A stretch of 64,000 bases of DNA, from positions 64,719-128,718 of the forward strand of contig DDSZ01000046.1 of NCBI GenBank assembly GCA_002344205.1. Direction: 5' to 3'. This DNA is from Opitutaceae bacterium UBA2377 (GTDB lineage: Bacteria; Verrucomicrobiota; Verrucomicrobiia; Opitutales; Opitutaceae). Position 1 is the stretch's first letter. Each line of letters begins with the position of its first letter. A program made the translations under genes and the position numbers. The notes under the pieces are model-generated. The model was given only the letters and a program-made list of their open reading frames with translations, was not told the origin of the DNA and searched no databases. Below, one piece after another: positions 49,359 to 59,462 of the stretch.

Positions 49359-49796
49359 ATGTCAGGAAAAAAACACCAAGATAAAGCGCCCCGCAAGCAG
49401 GCGCGTATTGAGATTATTCCTCTCATTGACGTCATCTTCTTCCTGCTGGCGACCTTCATTCTGTTCACGCTTTCGTTGGACAAGATCAATTCGATCGAGG
49501 TGCAATTGCCGCAGGCGGTTCCGCCGCAAGGCGGGCCTCCGCCTGATGAAGCTGAGATGGTCACGATTCAAGTTTCCGACCAAGACACAGCCTTTTGGAA
49601 TCGTGAACTCATCAGTTTGTCCGAAGTGACGCCTCGTTTGCAGAATCACAAAAATCAGTATCCTAATGCCAGGGTCCTGATCGCCACCGATGACCGCGCC
49701 CGCTATGCTGCCGGCATCGAGGTTCTCGACAAGGTTCGCAAGGAAGGCATCACCGCGGTTTCGGTTGAAACCCGGGTCAGGCCCACCGGTCGCTAA
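49359..49796 (+). CDS. exbD: ExbD/TolR-family protein (second copy)
   Basis: 145 residues from ATG 49359. Its helix (IEIIPLIDVIFFLLATFILFT) is identical to the first copy's, while the periplasmic part diverges (QLPQAVPPQGGPPPDEAEMVTIQV). Two different ExbD subunits imply a heteromeric motor complex. Confidence 0.93.
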   Translation: MSGKKHQDKAPRKQARIEIIPLIDVIFFLLATFILFTLSLDKINSIEVQLPQAVPPQGGPPPDEAEMVTIQVSDQDTAFWNRELISLSEVTPRLQNHKNQYPNARVLIATDDRARYAAGIEVLDKVRKEGITAVSVETRVRPTGR

Positions 49797-49824
49797 TTTA
49801 CAACCCATACAGCACCTTTTATAA

Positions 49825-50481
49825 ATGAGCAGGGATCTCATCATCGGTATTATCGTATCGGCCCTCTTGCACGGCGGCTTCTTCGCGAGTTCCTACATCA
49901 ACCTTAAGAAGGAGGTTGCCGTTGTTATTGAAGAGGAGACAACGATCGAGCTCATGCCGATGCCGGAACTGGATGTGGAAGAGCCGGAAATCATCAATCC
50001 TGAGGATCAGGAGCCAGCCGAAGTGATCGAATTTGCCCCGCCCACGCAGGCGGATGTGCCGCAGATTCCCACTCCGGATTCTTTTGTCCAGCCGCTGCAG
50101 CCCCCGCCACCCGAGAACCTCAAACCCGTGGCTGGTGTGATCTCAATTCCGCAGAGCCGTGTTCAAGGCTTGGGCCAAGGGATTGAGGTTTTTGATATCA
50201 GCACGCTTGATCAGCGGCCGACTCCCCGGGTGCAAATCCAGCCGCAATATCCGTTTGAAATGCGTCGTGCCGGCATCGAGGGCGAAGTCGTTGTGGAGTT
50301 CATTGTCGATACCAATGGTGATGTTCGTAATCCATTTGTTGTCCGTTCCTCACAGCGCGAATTTGAGGCCGCTGCCATCCAAGCCGTGAGCAAATGGAAA
50401 TTCCGCCCCGGTCGTCGTGGAGGCCGCGCGGTCAATACCAGCCGGGTCCAACAGCTCTTCAGCTTCAAAATTAACGAGTAA
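49825..50481 (+). CDS. tonB: TonB-family energy transducer
   Basis: A 218-residue protein with an N-terminal membrane anchor (IIGIIVSALLHGGFFASSYI, containing the His expected in TonB), a Pro/Glu-rich spacer (about 45-115) and a C-terminal TonB domain: PQYPFEMRRAGIEGEVVVEFIVD and AAIQAVSKWKFRPGRRGGRAV. It would energise TonB receptors such as the one in the element. Confidence 0.94.
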   Translation: MSRDLIIGIIVSALLHGGFFASSYINLKKEVAVVIEEETTIELMPMPELDVEEPEIINPEDQEPAEVIEFAPPTQADVPQIPTPDSFVQPLQPPPPENLKPVAGVISIPQSRVQGLGQGIEVFDISTLDQRPTPRVQIQPQYPFEMRRAGIEGEVVVEFIVDTNGDVRNPFVVRSSQREFEAAAIQAVSKWKFRPGRRGGRAVNTSRVQQLFSFKINE

Positions 50482-50484
50482 GAA

Positions 50485-51891
50485 ATGACTCAATTTTCAT
50501 CAGTTTCCTACCATTTCAGGCCAGTTTTGTTGCGCGTGTTGGGTGTGATTATCGTGGCAGTGCTGCTTTTGGGCACGCCCATTGCCGCCCTTGCCCAACG
50601 CGATCGGCCATTCGAACTCTCCGAGCGCGTCAGTGGCGAGTTATCAAAGATCCAGCCATTGCTGGATGCCAAAAATTATGACGGAGCTATCCGCCTCGTT
50701 ACACCGTTGATCGCTGCGGCTGCGCCCAACAGTTACGACCAAGCAGTCCTGAACGATATCTTGGCCAAAATCCACCTCCAGAAAGGGGACTACGCCAGCG
50801 CCATCAACCCGATGGAGACGGCGCTGCGGTTGTCGGACAGCTTCGGTTTCTTCGAGGGCCGGGCCCTTGAGATGATGTTGGATTTCCTTTCCAAACTTTA
50901 CTACTCGCAAGGAGTCGAAAGCAAATCGCCTGCCCAGCAGCAGCAATATCTCGCCAAGGCTACCCAATACATCAAACGACTGATCGAGCTTAGCCCTACG
51001 CCCAGTGCCGATAACGTGCTATTTTACACCACGCTCCTCTACAACCGCGCGGTGCTTAACCCTGAGAAGATTGACCAACAGTTGTTAACCCAAGCACGGC
51101 AGGAAGCTGAAAAAGCGCTCCTGATGAGTGTTCGCCCCAGGGAAAACTTTTATCTCATCCTGCTTTCTACACTTCAGCACCAAGCCAACTACAAGGAAGC
51201 AAGCGAATACTACGAGTTGTTGGTCCGCCAGTATCCTTCCAATCGCGCCTACTGGCAGCAACTCGCTGCGATGTATAGTTCCCTCGCGCAGGAGACCAAG
51301 AATGAGCAAGAGGCCCTGTCCTACAATCTGCGCGGCATCTTGGCGATGGAGCGTGCGCAGGCTCTCGGCCTGCTGAACACCCCGCGGGATAATTTCAATC
51401 TGATTGGCATGTATTTCAACATCGGTCAGTTTGGGCGTGCTACGGAATTGCTATATGCCGGGCTGAAAAACGGCGGGGTAGAGTCTACTCAGAAAAACTG
51501 GGAGCTGCTTGCCTACTCCTACCAGCAGATCAACCGCGAGAATCAGGCTGTGGAAGTCCTGCTTGAAGCCACCAAACTCTATCCTGAGTCCGGCCAGCTG
51601 GAGTTCCAGATTGCACAGATCTACTATTCCTTGGAGCGCTCGAACGATGCCTATCGTCACTTCAAGTTAGCCGTGGCCAAGGGCAATCTTGACCGACCCT
51701 TGGCAGTTTATTCCTTCTTGGCCTATCTTTGTTACGAGCTGGGCAAGCTCGAGGAAGCCCTTGGGGTTATCAATGATGCCCTCAAACTTCCCGCTGCCGA
51801 AGAGGACAGCCAAATGATGCGTCTCAAGCAGGCGATTCAAGATGCCTTGGGCGAGCGTGAGGCGGCCAAGGCTGCCAACAAGAACAGCTAA
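50485..51891 (+). CDS. TPR-repeat periplasmic protein of the TonB operon
   Basis: A 468-residue protein with a signal peptide (LLRVLGVIIVAVLLLGTPIAALA) and TPR-like helices throughout (for example AILNDILAKIHLQKGDYASAINPMETAL-like and ASEYYELLVRQYPSNRAYWQQLAAMY segments). It starts 3 bases after tonB, matching the ExbBD-TonB-TPR arrangement known from some Gram-negatives where the TPR protein supports TonB activity. Confidence 0.85.
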   Translation: MTQFSSVSYHFRPVLLRVLGVIIVAVLLLGTPIAALAQRDRPFELSERVSGELSKIQPLLDAKNYDGAIRLVTPLIAAAAPNSYDQAVLNDILAKIHLQKGDYASAINPMETALRLSDSFGFFEGRALEMMLDFLSKLYYSQGVESKSPAQQQQYLAKATQYIKRLIELSPTPSADNVLFYTTLLYNRAVLNPEKIDQQLLTQARQEAEKALLMSVRPRENFYLILLSTLQHQANYKEASEYYELLVRQYPSNRAYWQQLAAMYSSLAQETKNEQEALSYNLRGILAMERAQALGLLNTPRDNFNLIGMYFNIGQFGRATELLYAGLKNGGVESTQKNWELLAYSYQQINRENQAVEVLLEATKLYPESGQLEFQIAQIYYSLERSNDAYRHFKLAVAKGNLDRPLAVYSFLAYLCYELGKLEEALGVINDALKLPAAEEDSQMMRLKQAIQDALGEREAAKAANKNS

Positions 51892-51920
51892 ACAAACCGA
51901 AACACTTACCCTTCTCACTT

Positions 51921-52460
51921 ATGAAGAAAGCCTACGTTATTTTCCCCGCGGTCGCGTTGATAGTCTTTTTCGGCTTCTGGTGGAATTATAATTCTCAATA
52001 TCAAGCCCGCAAGGCGGAGAAAGCCCAGCAAGCCAAGCTTGAGCTTGAGGCCAAGCGGTTGCAGGAAGCCCGCGATCGCGAGGTCGCCATCAAAGACGCT
52101 TTGGAGGCGCAGGAACGCCGCCGCGCCGAGCGTGCCATCAAAGAGGCCAAGGAACTTGCGGACCGTGAGGCTCGTCAAGCTGCCATCGAGAATCAAAACA
52201 AGGCCGCGCGTGAAAAGGATCGCTTCGCCAAGCAGGTGGAGCGCCTCAATGCCGACATCAAGGTTGAGCGTGAAGCTATTGCCGCGCTCGAGGAGCAATC
52301 GCGCAAGGCGCTGTTGGAACTTGGCATCCTGCGCGAGGCGGTTCGTCTGACCCAAGCCAACGAAAAAAGCCTTTCCGCCGTGCTTGACCGGATTGCCGCC
52401 GCCGACACTGCCCGTGCTGCTGCCGAAGCCGCCGCTGCTGCCGGGGCCAAACGAAACTGA
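51921..52460 (+). CDS. Membrane-anchored coiled-coil protein (copy 1)
   Basis: A 179-residue protein: one N-terminal membrane helix (AYVIFPAVALIVFFGFWW), then an almost unbroken charged coiled coil rich in Ala, Glu, Arg and Lys. Same size and layout as its neighbour downstream. Function unknown; the setting in the TonB operon suggests an envelope role. Confidence 0.8.
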   Translation: MKKAYVIFPAVALIVFFGFWWNYNSQYQARKAEKAQQAKLELEAKRLQEARDREVAIKDALEAQERRRAERAIKEAKELADREARQAAIENQNKAAREKDRFAKQVERLNADIKVEREAIAALEEQSRKALLELGILREAVRLTQANEKSLSAVLDRIAAADTARAAAEAAAAAGAKRN

Positions 52461-52484
52461 TCATCCTGAAATTCACCTACTCAC

Positions 52485-53018
52485 ATGAAAAAGTGGATCT
52501 ATTTAATCGCTCCGGCCATTCTGCTGGTCATTTTTCTGTTCTTCTTTTTCGCGCACCGTGAAGAGGCGCGAGAAAAACAAATCGCCTTGAAGGCTGAGCA
52601 AGCCATTCGCGAAAAAGAAGAGGCCGACCGCAAGGCAGAGGTTGAGCGCAAGGCGCGTGAAGATGCCGAACGTCGTGCCGCTGAACGCTTGGCCGCCGAA
52701 CAGCAGAAAGAAGCCGATCGCATTGCCCGTTGGGAAGAGCAAGGCCGCCAGATCAAAGAAGCGACTGACCGCAGCAATGCCGAGGCAGATGTGCTGGCCA
52801 AGAAAGCTTCTGAGTTGGAAATTGAGCTCGATGCTCTGCGTCAGGCCAAGGCCAAACTCAATGCCCAGGTTCTCGGCCAACTCAAGGACTTGGAGACTGC
52901 TTTGATCGAGCGACGCACCGCTGAGCTGCAGACCCAGCGGATGGTTCAGATGATCGCCAACCGTGCGGCCGAAAGCTCCTTGGTGCGAGCACCTGCACCG
53001 GCTCCTGCCGGCCGCTGA
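52485..53018 (+). CDS. Membrane-anchored coiled-coil protein (copy 2)
   Basis: A 177-residue protein with N-terminal helix (WIYLIAPAILLVIFLFFFFA) and a long charged coiled coil, ending in a Pro/Ala tail. It shares layout and short matching segments with the previous gene (ALIERR-like and QxxRxVQxxxNxxAA-like ends differ), consistent with an old tandem duplication. A strong terminator follows, ending the operon. Confidence 0.8.
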   Translation: MKKWIYLIAPAILLVIFLFFFFAHREEAREKQIALKAEQAIREKEEADRKAEVERKAREDAERRAAERLAAEQQKEADRIARWEEQGRQIKEATDRSNAEADVLAKKASELEIELDALRQAKAKLNAQVLGQLKDLETALIERRTAELQTQRMVQMIANRAAESSLVRAPAPAPAGR

Positions 53019-53043
53019 TTCAACTCGACACCGATAACTTCAC

Positions 53044-53072
53044 AAATCCGGCCATACTTGGCCGGATTTTTT
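53044..53072 (+). terminator. Rho-independent terminator after the TonB operon
   Basis: AAATCCGGCC-ATACTT-GGCCGGATTT: 10-bp perfect stem, 6-base loop, T-run. Confidence 0.95.
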
Positions 53073-53184
53073 ATGGTGCCACGGCTAGGTTATTTATTGG
53101 GTCCATGCACATTTTGTTTGCGCAAGGGAAGTCGCCCGCTTTGGCTGCGCGTCCCTTGGTTTCAAGGGCACTTTGCAAAGATAT

Positions 53185-53261
<77 letters not shown>

Positions 53262-53380
53262 TTTTGGAGTGTAAATGCTGCCGGTGCCGCTTGCGGCTCG
53301 ATTTTGAGCGGAGATGATGGTGTGGCCAACTTTCCCCTTGCCAAGGCAGGACCTAAGCTCTGTTTTCAACGACTCCATCC

Positions 53381-53575
53381 ATGCAAAAGACCAAAAAGTC
53401 CGTTGCCAAGCGCTTCAAGCTGACCGCCTCCGGCAAGCTGTTGCACCGTTCGCCCGGGACCCGGCACATCGCCAACACCAAGTCCTCCAAGCAGAAACGG
53501 CGCCTCGGCAAGGCCAAGACGCTGTCGGAAACGCATACGCCGCCCCTCAAGCGGTGCCTGCCTTTCGGCCTCTGA
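53381..53575 (+). CDS. rpmI: 50S ribosomal protein L35
   Basis: A 64-residue basic protein with the L35 pattern: KTKKSVAKRFKLTASGKLLHRSPGTRH, then KSSKQKRRLGK. It precedes rplT as usual. infC, normally upstream in this cluster, is absent here; tRNA-Pro takes its place. Confidence 0.95.
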   Translation: MQKTKKSVAKRFKLTASGKLLHRSPGTRHIANTKSSKQKRRLGKAKTLSETHTPPLKRCLPFGL

Positions 53576-53662
53576 TCAGCCTCGCGCAAAAATTATAAAC
53601 TCGTCAGGCGGGTGAAAACCCAAGCCGGCCCGCCGACGATCAACCAAAAGGAATAACACAAC

Positions 53663-54040
53663 ATGGCTCGTGCAACCAACTCCCCCGCGTCGCGCAAGCG
53701 CCGCAAGAAAGTGCTGAAATACGCCAAAGGCTATTTCGGCAACAAATCCAAGCTCTTCCGCTACGCGAAAGAAGCCGTCCAGCATGCCTGGCAATATGCC
53801 TACGCCGCCCGGCGCAAGAAGAAGGGCGACCGTCGCTCGCTTTGGATCATCCGCCTGAATGCCGCCTGCCGTAATGCCGGTATCAGCTACAGCCGCTTCA
53901 TGGAGGGCCTCAAGGCCGCCAATATCGGGCTCGATCGCAAGATCCTCGCCGATATCGCCGTTCGCGACGAGGTGGCCTTTAATGCGCTGGTCAAACAAGC
54001 CCAGGACGCGTTGAAGACCAAGGCCGCCAAGCAGGCCTGA
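53663..54040 (+). CDS. rplT: 50S ribosomal protein L20
   Basis: A 125-residue basic protein with L20 motifs: RRKKVLKYAKGYFGNKSKLFRYAKEAVQHAWQYAY and RRSLWIIRLNAACRNAGISYSRFMEGLK. AAGGAATAACACAAC ahead of the ATG supplies a ribosome site. Confidence 0.97.
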   Translation: MARATNSPASRKRRKKVLKYAKGYFGNKSKLFRYAKEAVQHAWQYAYAARRKKKGDRRSLWIIRLNAACRNAGISYSRFMEGLKAANIGLDRKILADIAVRDEVAFNALVKQAQDALKTKAAKQA

Positions 54041-54093
54041 CCTCTCCCAAACGCGAGCCGGGTTCAGGCTCGCCTCCCTGTCGGACTCTCCGG

Positions 54094-54136
54094 AGGACGG
54101 GCCTCATACCGAGGTGCCGTCCTTTCGTTTTTCTTC
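54094..54136 (+). terminator. Terminator or attenuator between rplT and pheS
   Basis: AGGACGG-G-CCTC-ATACC-GAGG-TG-CCGTCCT followed by TTCGTTTTT forms a strong stem with one small internal loop. A second hairpin, GCGAGCC/GGCTCGC, lies just upstream (54053-54073). Together they could regulate pheST read-through. Confidence 0.75.
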
Positions 54137-54172
54137 GCTTCATCACCGCCCGCTGCTTCAGGATTTTTCCCC

Positions 54173-55216
54173 ATGCAAGACACCTTGAACGCCATGGTAG
54201 CCAAGGCTTCGGCCGAACTTGCGCTCATCGGAGCCCGCCCCGGCTTTGAGGCCGCCAAAGCGCGCTACGTTGGTCCCAATGGTGAACTCACGGCCGTGAT
54301 GAAGCAGATGGGCTCCGTGCCCAAGGAGCAGCGTCCTGCTGCCGGCCGGCTGATCAATGAGGCCAAGGCGGCTTTGCAGCAGTTGCTCGATGCGGCCCTT
54401 GGCCGGATTGAGGCCGCCGAACTGCAGGCCCAGCTCGGCCCGGCCATTGATCCCACGTTGCCATCTCCGGACGCCGGCCCGGGCACTTTCCATCCCCTGA
54501 CTTTGGTGCGGGAGGAGATGTGCCACATTCTCCGCAAAGTTGGTTTCACGGTGGCCGACGGACCGGAGGTTGAGACAGAGTTCTACTGCTTCGATGCACT
54601 GTGCACACCGGCGGATCACCCGGCCCGCGATGCCCAGGATACATTTTATCTGCCGGAATCCGCCCGCTTCGCCAATGTCAGCAAGAAGACCCCCGGCGAG
54701 AAATACCTGCTGCGCACACACACGTCCTCCGTGCAGATCCGCACGATGCTCAAGGGGGCACCGCCAATCCGCATTGTCTCGCCCGGCCGTGTCTATCGCC
54801 GCGATACTACCGACGCCACGCACTCGGCCAATTTTCACCAGTTGGAATGTCTCTACGTGGACAAGGGTGTAACGGTGCGCGATCTCAAGGCGCTGCTCGA
54901 TTACATTTTCGAGTCCCTGCTCGGCAAGGACACCAAGACCCGCTTCCGTCCGCATTATTTTGGTTACACGGAGCCCAGCTTCGAGGTGGATCTTAGCGCC
55001 CGGCACCTGCCCAAGGTGAACAAGGAGTGGATCGAGATCGGCGGTTGCGGCATGGTGGATCCGGCGGTTTTCAGCGCGGTGGGCTATGATCCCGAGGTCT
55101 GGTCGGGCTACGCATTTGGCATGGGGTTGGAGCGGCTCGCCATGCTGCTCTACGGCGTCGATGACATCCGCTATTTTTATCAAAACGATCTGCGTTTCCT
55201 GAAGCAGTTCGCCTGA
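54173..55216 (+). CDS. pheS: Phenylalanine--tRNA ligase alpha subunit
   Basis: A 347-residue class II synthetase subunit: HPLTLVREEMCHILRKVGFTVADGPEVE, LLRTHTSSVQIRTM, the YFGYTEPSFEVD and GCGMVDPAVF segments, and motif 3 GYAFGMGLERLAML. With PheT it charges tRNA-Phe. pheT starts 10 bases later. Confidence 0.97.
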   Translation: MQDTLNAMVAKASAELALIGARPGFEAAKARYVGPNGELTAVMKQMGSVPKEQRPAAGRLINEAKAALQQLLDAALGRIEAAELQAQLGPAIDPTLPSPDAGPGTFHPLTLVREEMCHILRKVGFTVADGPEVETEFYCFDALCTPADHPARDAQDTFYLPESARFANVSKKTPGEKYLLRTHTSSVQIRTMLKGAPPIRIVSPGRVYRRDTTDATHSANFHQLECLYVDKGVTVRDLKALLDYIFESLLGKDTKTRFRPHYFGYTEPSFEVDLSARHLPKVNKEWIEIGGCGMVDPAVFSAVGYDPEVWSGYAFGMGLERLAMLLYGVDDIRYFYQNDLRFLKQFA

Positions 55217-55226
55217 GGACTTAACG

Positions 55227-57680
55227 ATGAAGATTTCGCTGAACTGGCTGAAGGACTATGTGCGGCTCGATGCTCCGGTGGAGGAAATCTGCCGGGCCAT
55301 CACGTTTCTTGGCTTCGAGGTCGAGCAGGTCATCCGCACGGGTGCGCCGCAATTGGCGCACGTGGTCGTGGGCGAGGTGCTCGTGCGCGACAAACACCCC
55401 AATGCCGATAAACTATCCGTTTGTCAGGTGGACATCGGGCCGGCCGGCGGCGTGAAGACCATCGTGTGCGGCGCCCAGAATTACAAAGTGGGCGACCGCG
55501 TCCCGGTGGCCTTGCCTGGCGCAGTGTTGCCCGGTGACTTCGTCATCAAGCAATCCAAAATCCGCGGCCAGTTGTCCGACGGCATGCTGTGCTCCGCCAA
55601 GGAACTCGGCGTGGCCGAGGATGCCGCCGGCCTGCTGATTCTCCCCGGCCGGCCGGAGTTGGGTCAACCGATCAATGCGGTGCTGCCGCCCGGCGATGTG
55701 GTTTTTGACATCGAGATCACGCCGAACCGACCTGATTGCCTGTCGCACTTGGGGATCGCCCGTGAGTTGGCGGCCTGGTTCAGACTGGAGCTGGTTTATC
55801 CGCAGGAGAAGTTCAACGGCGACACCGGGACGCAGGTGCGCAAGGATCTGCTGGGCGAGGTCGTGGTCGAGGCACCCGAGGATTGTCCGTTGTATACGGC
55901 GCACGTCATTGCCGGTGTGAAGATTGGCCCGAGCCCGGCGTGGATACAGGAGCGTCTGAATGCGGTTGGCCTGCGGCCGATCAACAACATCGTCGATGTG
56001 GGCAACTACGTGATGCTGGAATACGGCCAGCCAATGCATGCGTTTGACGCCCGGAAAATCGGCGGGGGCCGCATCGTGGTGCGAAGGGCGGAGGATGGGG
56101 AAAAGATCACCACCCTCGATGGCAAGGAGCGGGTGCTCAACAGCAGTATGCTGGTCATCGCCGATGCCGCCAAACCGCTGGTCATCGCGGGCATCATGGG
56201 CGGGGCAGATTCCGGCGTTGGCGACGACACCACGGACCTTGTGCTGGAAGTGGCCCATTTCAAGCGTCAGTCGGTCCGTCGGACTTCCAAGCGGCTGGGC
56301 CTCGGCTCGGATTCATCCTACCGTTACGAGCGGGGTGTTGATCCGCACACGGCTTTGGAAGCCGCTTATCGCGCCATTGATTTGATTCTTGAGACGGCTG
56401 GCGGCCAGGTGGTCGGCCCGGCCTGCAAGGTCGGGGGCGATGTGCCCTGGCAGCGCGAAATCGTGGTTACACACAGCTTCATTTGCGAAAAGCTTGGGTT
56501 TGAGATTCCCGAGGCCGTGATGGAGGCATCATTCCGGGCGTTGGAACTGACCATCAGCCGCGAAGAGCCGACCGAGTCCCGTGGCACGGCCTGGACCGTG
56601 GCGATACCGAGCTGGCGTGATGATCTCGACCGGCCGATTGACCTGGTGGAGGAAGTCCTGCGCCTGCACGGCACGGAAAAAATACCTGCGGCGACGGTCA
56701 CCGTGTCTGGTCTGGTGGGCGACGATGACCCGGCGGTGCGTTTCAACCGGCGCGTGACGGATTATCTGGTCGGGCATGACTTCCACGAGTGCGTCAACTA
56801 CACCCTGAGGCCGGCAAAGGAACTTGCCGGCTGGGTTTCACAGACCGCGGCCGCGGAGCTCGCGCTCGCGAATCCTTTTGTCGAGGACCAGTCCCACCTG
56901 CGCCCGACCCTCATCATGGGTCTGCTCGATACGCTTAAGCTCAATCAGTCGCGCGGCGTGGCGGTTTCCCGGCTGTGCGAGACCGGTCGGGTCTTTATCG
57001 AATCGAACGGCCAAAATCTTGAATGCGCCGCGGTTGGCTTCGTGGTCGGGGAGGATGCATCCCGGCAGTGGCGCAAGCGTGAGCCGATGGATTTTTACGC
57101 CGTGAAACACCATGTTGCCGCCTTGGCGGCGGCGGCGGGGATCGATCTCACGCGCCAGCCCATCGTGCCGGTAACCGGCTCCTACTTTGGATGGCAGGAA
57201 GGTCACTCGGCTGCGGCCGGCGAAATGGCTCACGGATGGGGTGCGCGGTTTGGTTTGCTCAATCTGGCGATGGTCAAGGCTCTGGGAATCGTCGGCAAAG
57301 TGTATGCCGGCATTTTCTTAATTCTGCCCGAAAAGATTCCTGCCGGGAGCGGCCGGAAGCGCTACACCGACTTCAGCCTGCAGCCGGCGGCTTGGCGCGA
57401 CTTGGCGCTGGTGGTTGATGCCACTGTGACAGCGGAAGAGGTTCGCAAAAATCTGGCAAAGATTGCCCGTGAGGCTGTCGGCAATGCCTTTGCGGTGGAA
57501 GCCGTCGGCATCTTCGATGTTTATCAGGGGCAAGGCCTGCCCGAGGGCAAGAAGAGTCTCGCCTTCAATCTCGTGTTTCGAGCGGGCCAGCGCACGCTGA
57601 CCGATGAAGAGGTGAACCCGGTCTTTCAGGAAATACAGGACCGGCTGGCCGGCGTCACCGGCTACACGATTCGCAAGTAA
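55227..57680 (+). CDS. pheT: Phenylalanine--tRNA ligase beta subunit
   Basis: An 817-residue protein with an N-terminal tRNA-binding EMAP-like domain (VVVGEVLVRDKHPNADKLSVCQV), B3/B4 editing domain (TPNRPDCLSHLGIARELAA), B5 domain, catalytic-like core and a C-terminal ferredoxin-fold anticodon-binding domain (YTDFSLQPAAWRDLALVVD to the end). Length and order are normal. Confidence 0.97.
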   Translation: MKISLNWLKDYVRLDAPVEEICRAITFLGFEVEQVIRTGAPQLAHVVVGEVLVRDKHPNADKLSVCQVDIGPAGGVKTIVCGAQNYKVGDRVPVALPGAVLPGDFVIKQSKIRGQLSDGMLCSAKELGVAEDAAGLLILPGRPELGQPINAVLPPGDVVFDIEITPNRPDCLSHLGIARELAAWFRLELVYPQEKFNGDTGTQVRKDLLGEVVVEAPEDCPLYTAHVIAGVKIGPSPAWIQERLNAVGLRPINNIVDVGNYVMLEYGQPMHAFDARKIGGGRIVVRRAEDGEKITTLDGKERVLNSSMLVIADAAKPLVIAGIMGGADSGVGDDTTDLVLEVAHFKRQSVRRTSKRLGLGSDSSYRYERGVDPHTALEAAYRAIDLILETAGGQVVGPACKVGGDVPWQREIVVTHSFICEKLGFEIPEAVMEASFRALELTISREEPTESRGTAWTVAIPSWRDDLDRPIDLVEEVLRLHGTEKIPAATVTVSGLVGDDDPAVRFNRRVTDYLVGHDFHECVNYTLRPAKELAGWVSQTAAAELALANPFVEDQSHLRPTLIMGLLDTLKLNQSRGVAVSRLCETGRVFIESNGQNLECAAVGFVVGEDASRQWRKREPMDFYAVKHHVAALAAAAGIDLTRQPIVPVTGSYFGWQEGHSAAAGEMAHGWGARFGLLNLAMVKALGIVGKVYAGIFLILPEKIPAGSGRKRYTDFSLQPAAWRDLALVVDATVTAEEVRKNLAKIAREAVGNAFAVEAVGIFDVYQGQGLPEGKKSLAFNLVFRAGQRTLTDEEVNPVFQEIQDRLAGVTGYTIRK

Positions 57681-57699
57681 GCAACCTGATTTCCCCAAT

Positions 57700-57990
57700 A
57701 TGCCCGGCGCCGACGAACTCGATATTGATCACGTGGCGGCGCTTGCCCGGCTGGCGTTGACGCCTGAGGAGAAGAGCAATTTTTCCCGGCAATTGGGCGG
57801 GGTGCTCCAGCACATCGAGCAGTTGCGAAAAGTGGATGTCACCGGAGTCGAGCCGACCGCGCATGCATTTCCCGTGGTGAATGTCTGGGCGGATGATGTG
57901 GCCCGGCCCGGACTCACCACGGCTGCGGCGCTGCGCAACGCGCCGGCACAGCGGCAAAATCTGGTGGTGGTGCCCAAGGTTGTGGAATGA
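57700..57990 (+). CDS. gatC: Asp-tRNA(Asn)/Glu-tRNA(Gln) amidotransferase subunit C
   Basis: A 96-residue protein with the GatC pattern: [48 protein letters not shown]. It stabilises GatAB. Its stop overlaps the gatA start as ATGA. Confidence 0.95.
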   Translation: MPGADELDIDHVAALARLALTPEEKSNFSRQLGGVLQHIEQLRKVDVTGVEPTAHAFPVVNVWADDVARPGLTTAAALRNAPAQRQNLVVVPKVVE

Positions 57991-59462
57991 GCGCTGCGAT
58001 GGCTGCCGAGATCCATTACCAAACGATTGCGACCCTGGCGGCGCGGCTGGCTGCCGGTGAATTGTCAGCGGTCGAATTGATGCAGGCGGTCATTGATCGC
58101 ACCCGCGCCGTCGATGATCGGGTTCGGGCGTTCAATTCGCGGGATGAAGCCGATGCGCTGGCGCAGGCGGCGGCCTCGGATGCGCGGCGGTCGGCAGGGG
58201 AGGCAATGGGGCCGCTCGACGGTATTCCGGTTGCCCTCAAGGATGTGATTGCGGTGGAAGGCCAGCCGCTCACGGCCTCCAGCCGCATGCTGGCGGATTT
58301 TGTTTCCCCCTATGATGCCACCGTCGTCAAAAAACTGCGGCAGGCCGGTGCGGTGTTGTGGGGCCGGTTGAACCTGGATGAGTTCGCGATGGGTTCGTCC
58401 ACGGAAAACTCGGCTTTTGGCGCGACCCATAATCCCTGGGATTTGTCGCGCGTGCCGGGCGGGTCTTCGGGTGGCAGCGCGGCCGCGCTGGCGGCCGGCG
58501 AAGCCATCGCCACCCTGGGTTCCGATACCGGCGGCTCCATCCGCCAGCCGGCGGCCTTTTGCGGCGTGGTCGGACTGAAGCCGAGCTACGGTTTGGTTTC
58601 GCGTTATGGGTTGATCGCCTTTGCCTCTTCGCTGGATCAGGTCGGGCCTTTCACCCGCACGGTGGAAGATGCGGCCATGCTGCTGCAGGTGCTGGCGGGG
58701 CACGATCCGCTGGACTCGACTTCCTTTACCGCGGAGATCCCGGATTATCGGGCAGCGGTTTGTGCCGGCCCGCGATCGCGCCGGCTGGGCATCCCGAAGG
58801 AATACTTTGGCGCCGGGCTCGATCCCGAGGTGGCCGCCGCGGTGCGGGCCGCGATCGCATTTTACGCCGCCCAAGGTTGGGAGATCCAAGAGGTCTCGTT
58901 GCCTCACACCGAGTTCTGTCTCGACACCTATTACATCATCGCAACGGCCGAGGCCTCTTCAAATTTGGCCCGCTACGACGGCATCCGTTACGGCCATCGC
59001 AGCCAGTCGGCCGGGGATGTGACGGAGCTTTATGAAAAATCTCGTGCCGAGGGCTTCGGTGCCGAGGTCAAACGCCGGATCATCCTCGGCACCTACGTGC
59101 TGTCTAGCGGCTACTACGATGCGTATTATCGGCGGGCCCAGCAGGTCCGCACCCTGATCCGCAGTGATTTTCTCCGGGCCTACGAACAGGTGGATGCACT
59201 GCTCACGCCGACCTCGCCCATGCCGGCGTTTCGGCACGGCGAGAAAGCGGATCCGTTGGCGATGTATCTCTGCGACATTTATACCATTGGCGTGAATCTG
59301 GCCGGCCTGCCGGCCATCAGCATCCCGGGCGGTTTCACGCAGGCGGGTTTGCCCATCGGTTTGCAGCTCATCGGCCGGCCTTTCCGGGAGGCTGAGCTGC
59401 TGGCCACGGCCCGGAATTATGAGCAGGCCCACGACTGGCACCAACGGCGGCCCAACCTCTGA
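57987..59462 (+). CDS. gatA: Asp-tRNA(Asn)/Glu-tRNA(Gln) amidotransferase subunit A
   Basis: A 491-residue amidase-signature enzyme with the Ser-cisSer-Lys triad: [11 protein letters not shown], the [11 protein letters not shown] block and [15 protein letters not shown]. It releases ammonia from glutamine for transamidation. Joined to gatB by a TGATG overlap. Confidence 0.97.
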   Translation: MSAAMAAEIHYQTIATLAARLAAGELSAVELMQAVIDRTRAVDDRVRAFNSRDEADALAQAAASDARRSAGEAMGPLDGIPVALKDVIAVEGQPLTASSRMLADFVSPYDATVVKKLRQAGAVLWGRLNLDEFAMGSSTENSAFGATHNPWDLSRVPGGSSGGSAAALAAGEAIATLGSDTGGSIRQPAAFCGVVGLKPSYGLVSRYGLIAFASSLDQVGPFTRTVEDAAMLLQVLAGHDPLDSTSFTAEIPDYRAAVCAGPRSRRLGIPKEYFGAGLDPEVAAAVRAAIAFYAAQGWEIQEVSLPHTEFCLDTYYIIATAEASSNLARYDGIRYGHRSQSAGDVTELYEKSRAEGFGAEVKRRIILGTYVLSSGYYDAYYRRAQQVRTLIRSDFLRAYEQVDALLTPTSPMPAFRHGEKADPLAMYLCDIYTIGVNLAGLPAISIPGGFTQAGLPIGLQLIGRPFREAELLATARNYEQAHDWHQRRPNL

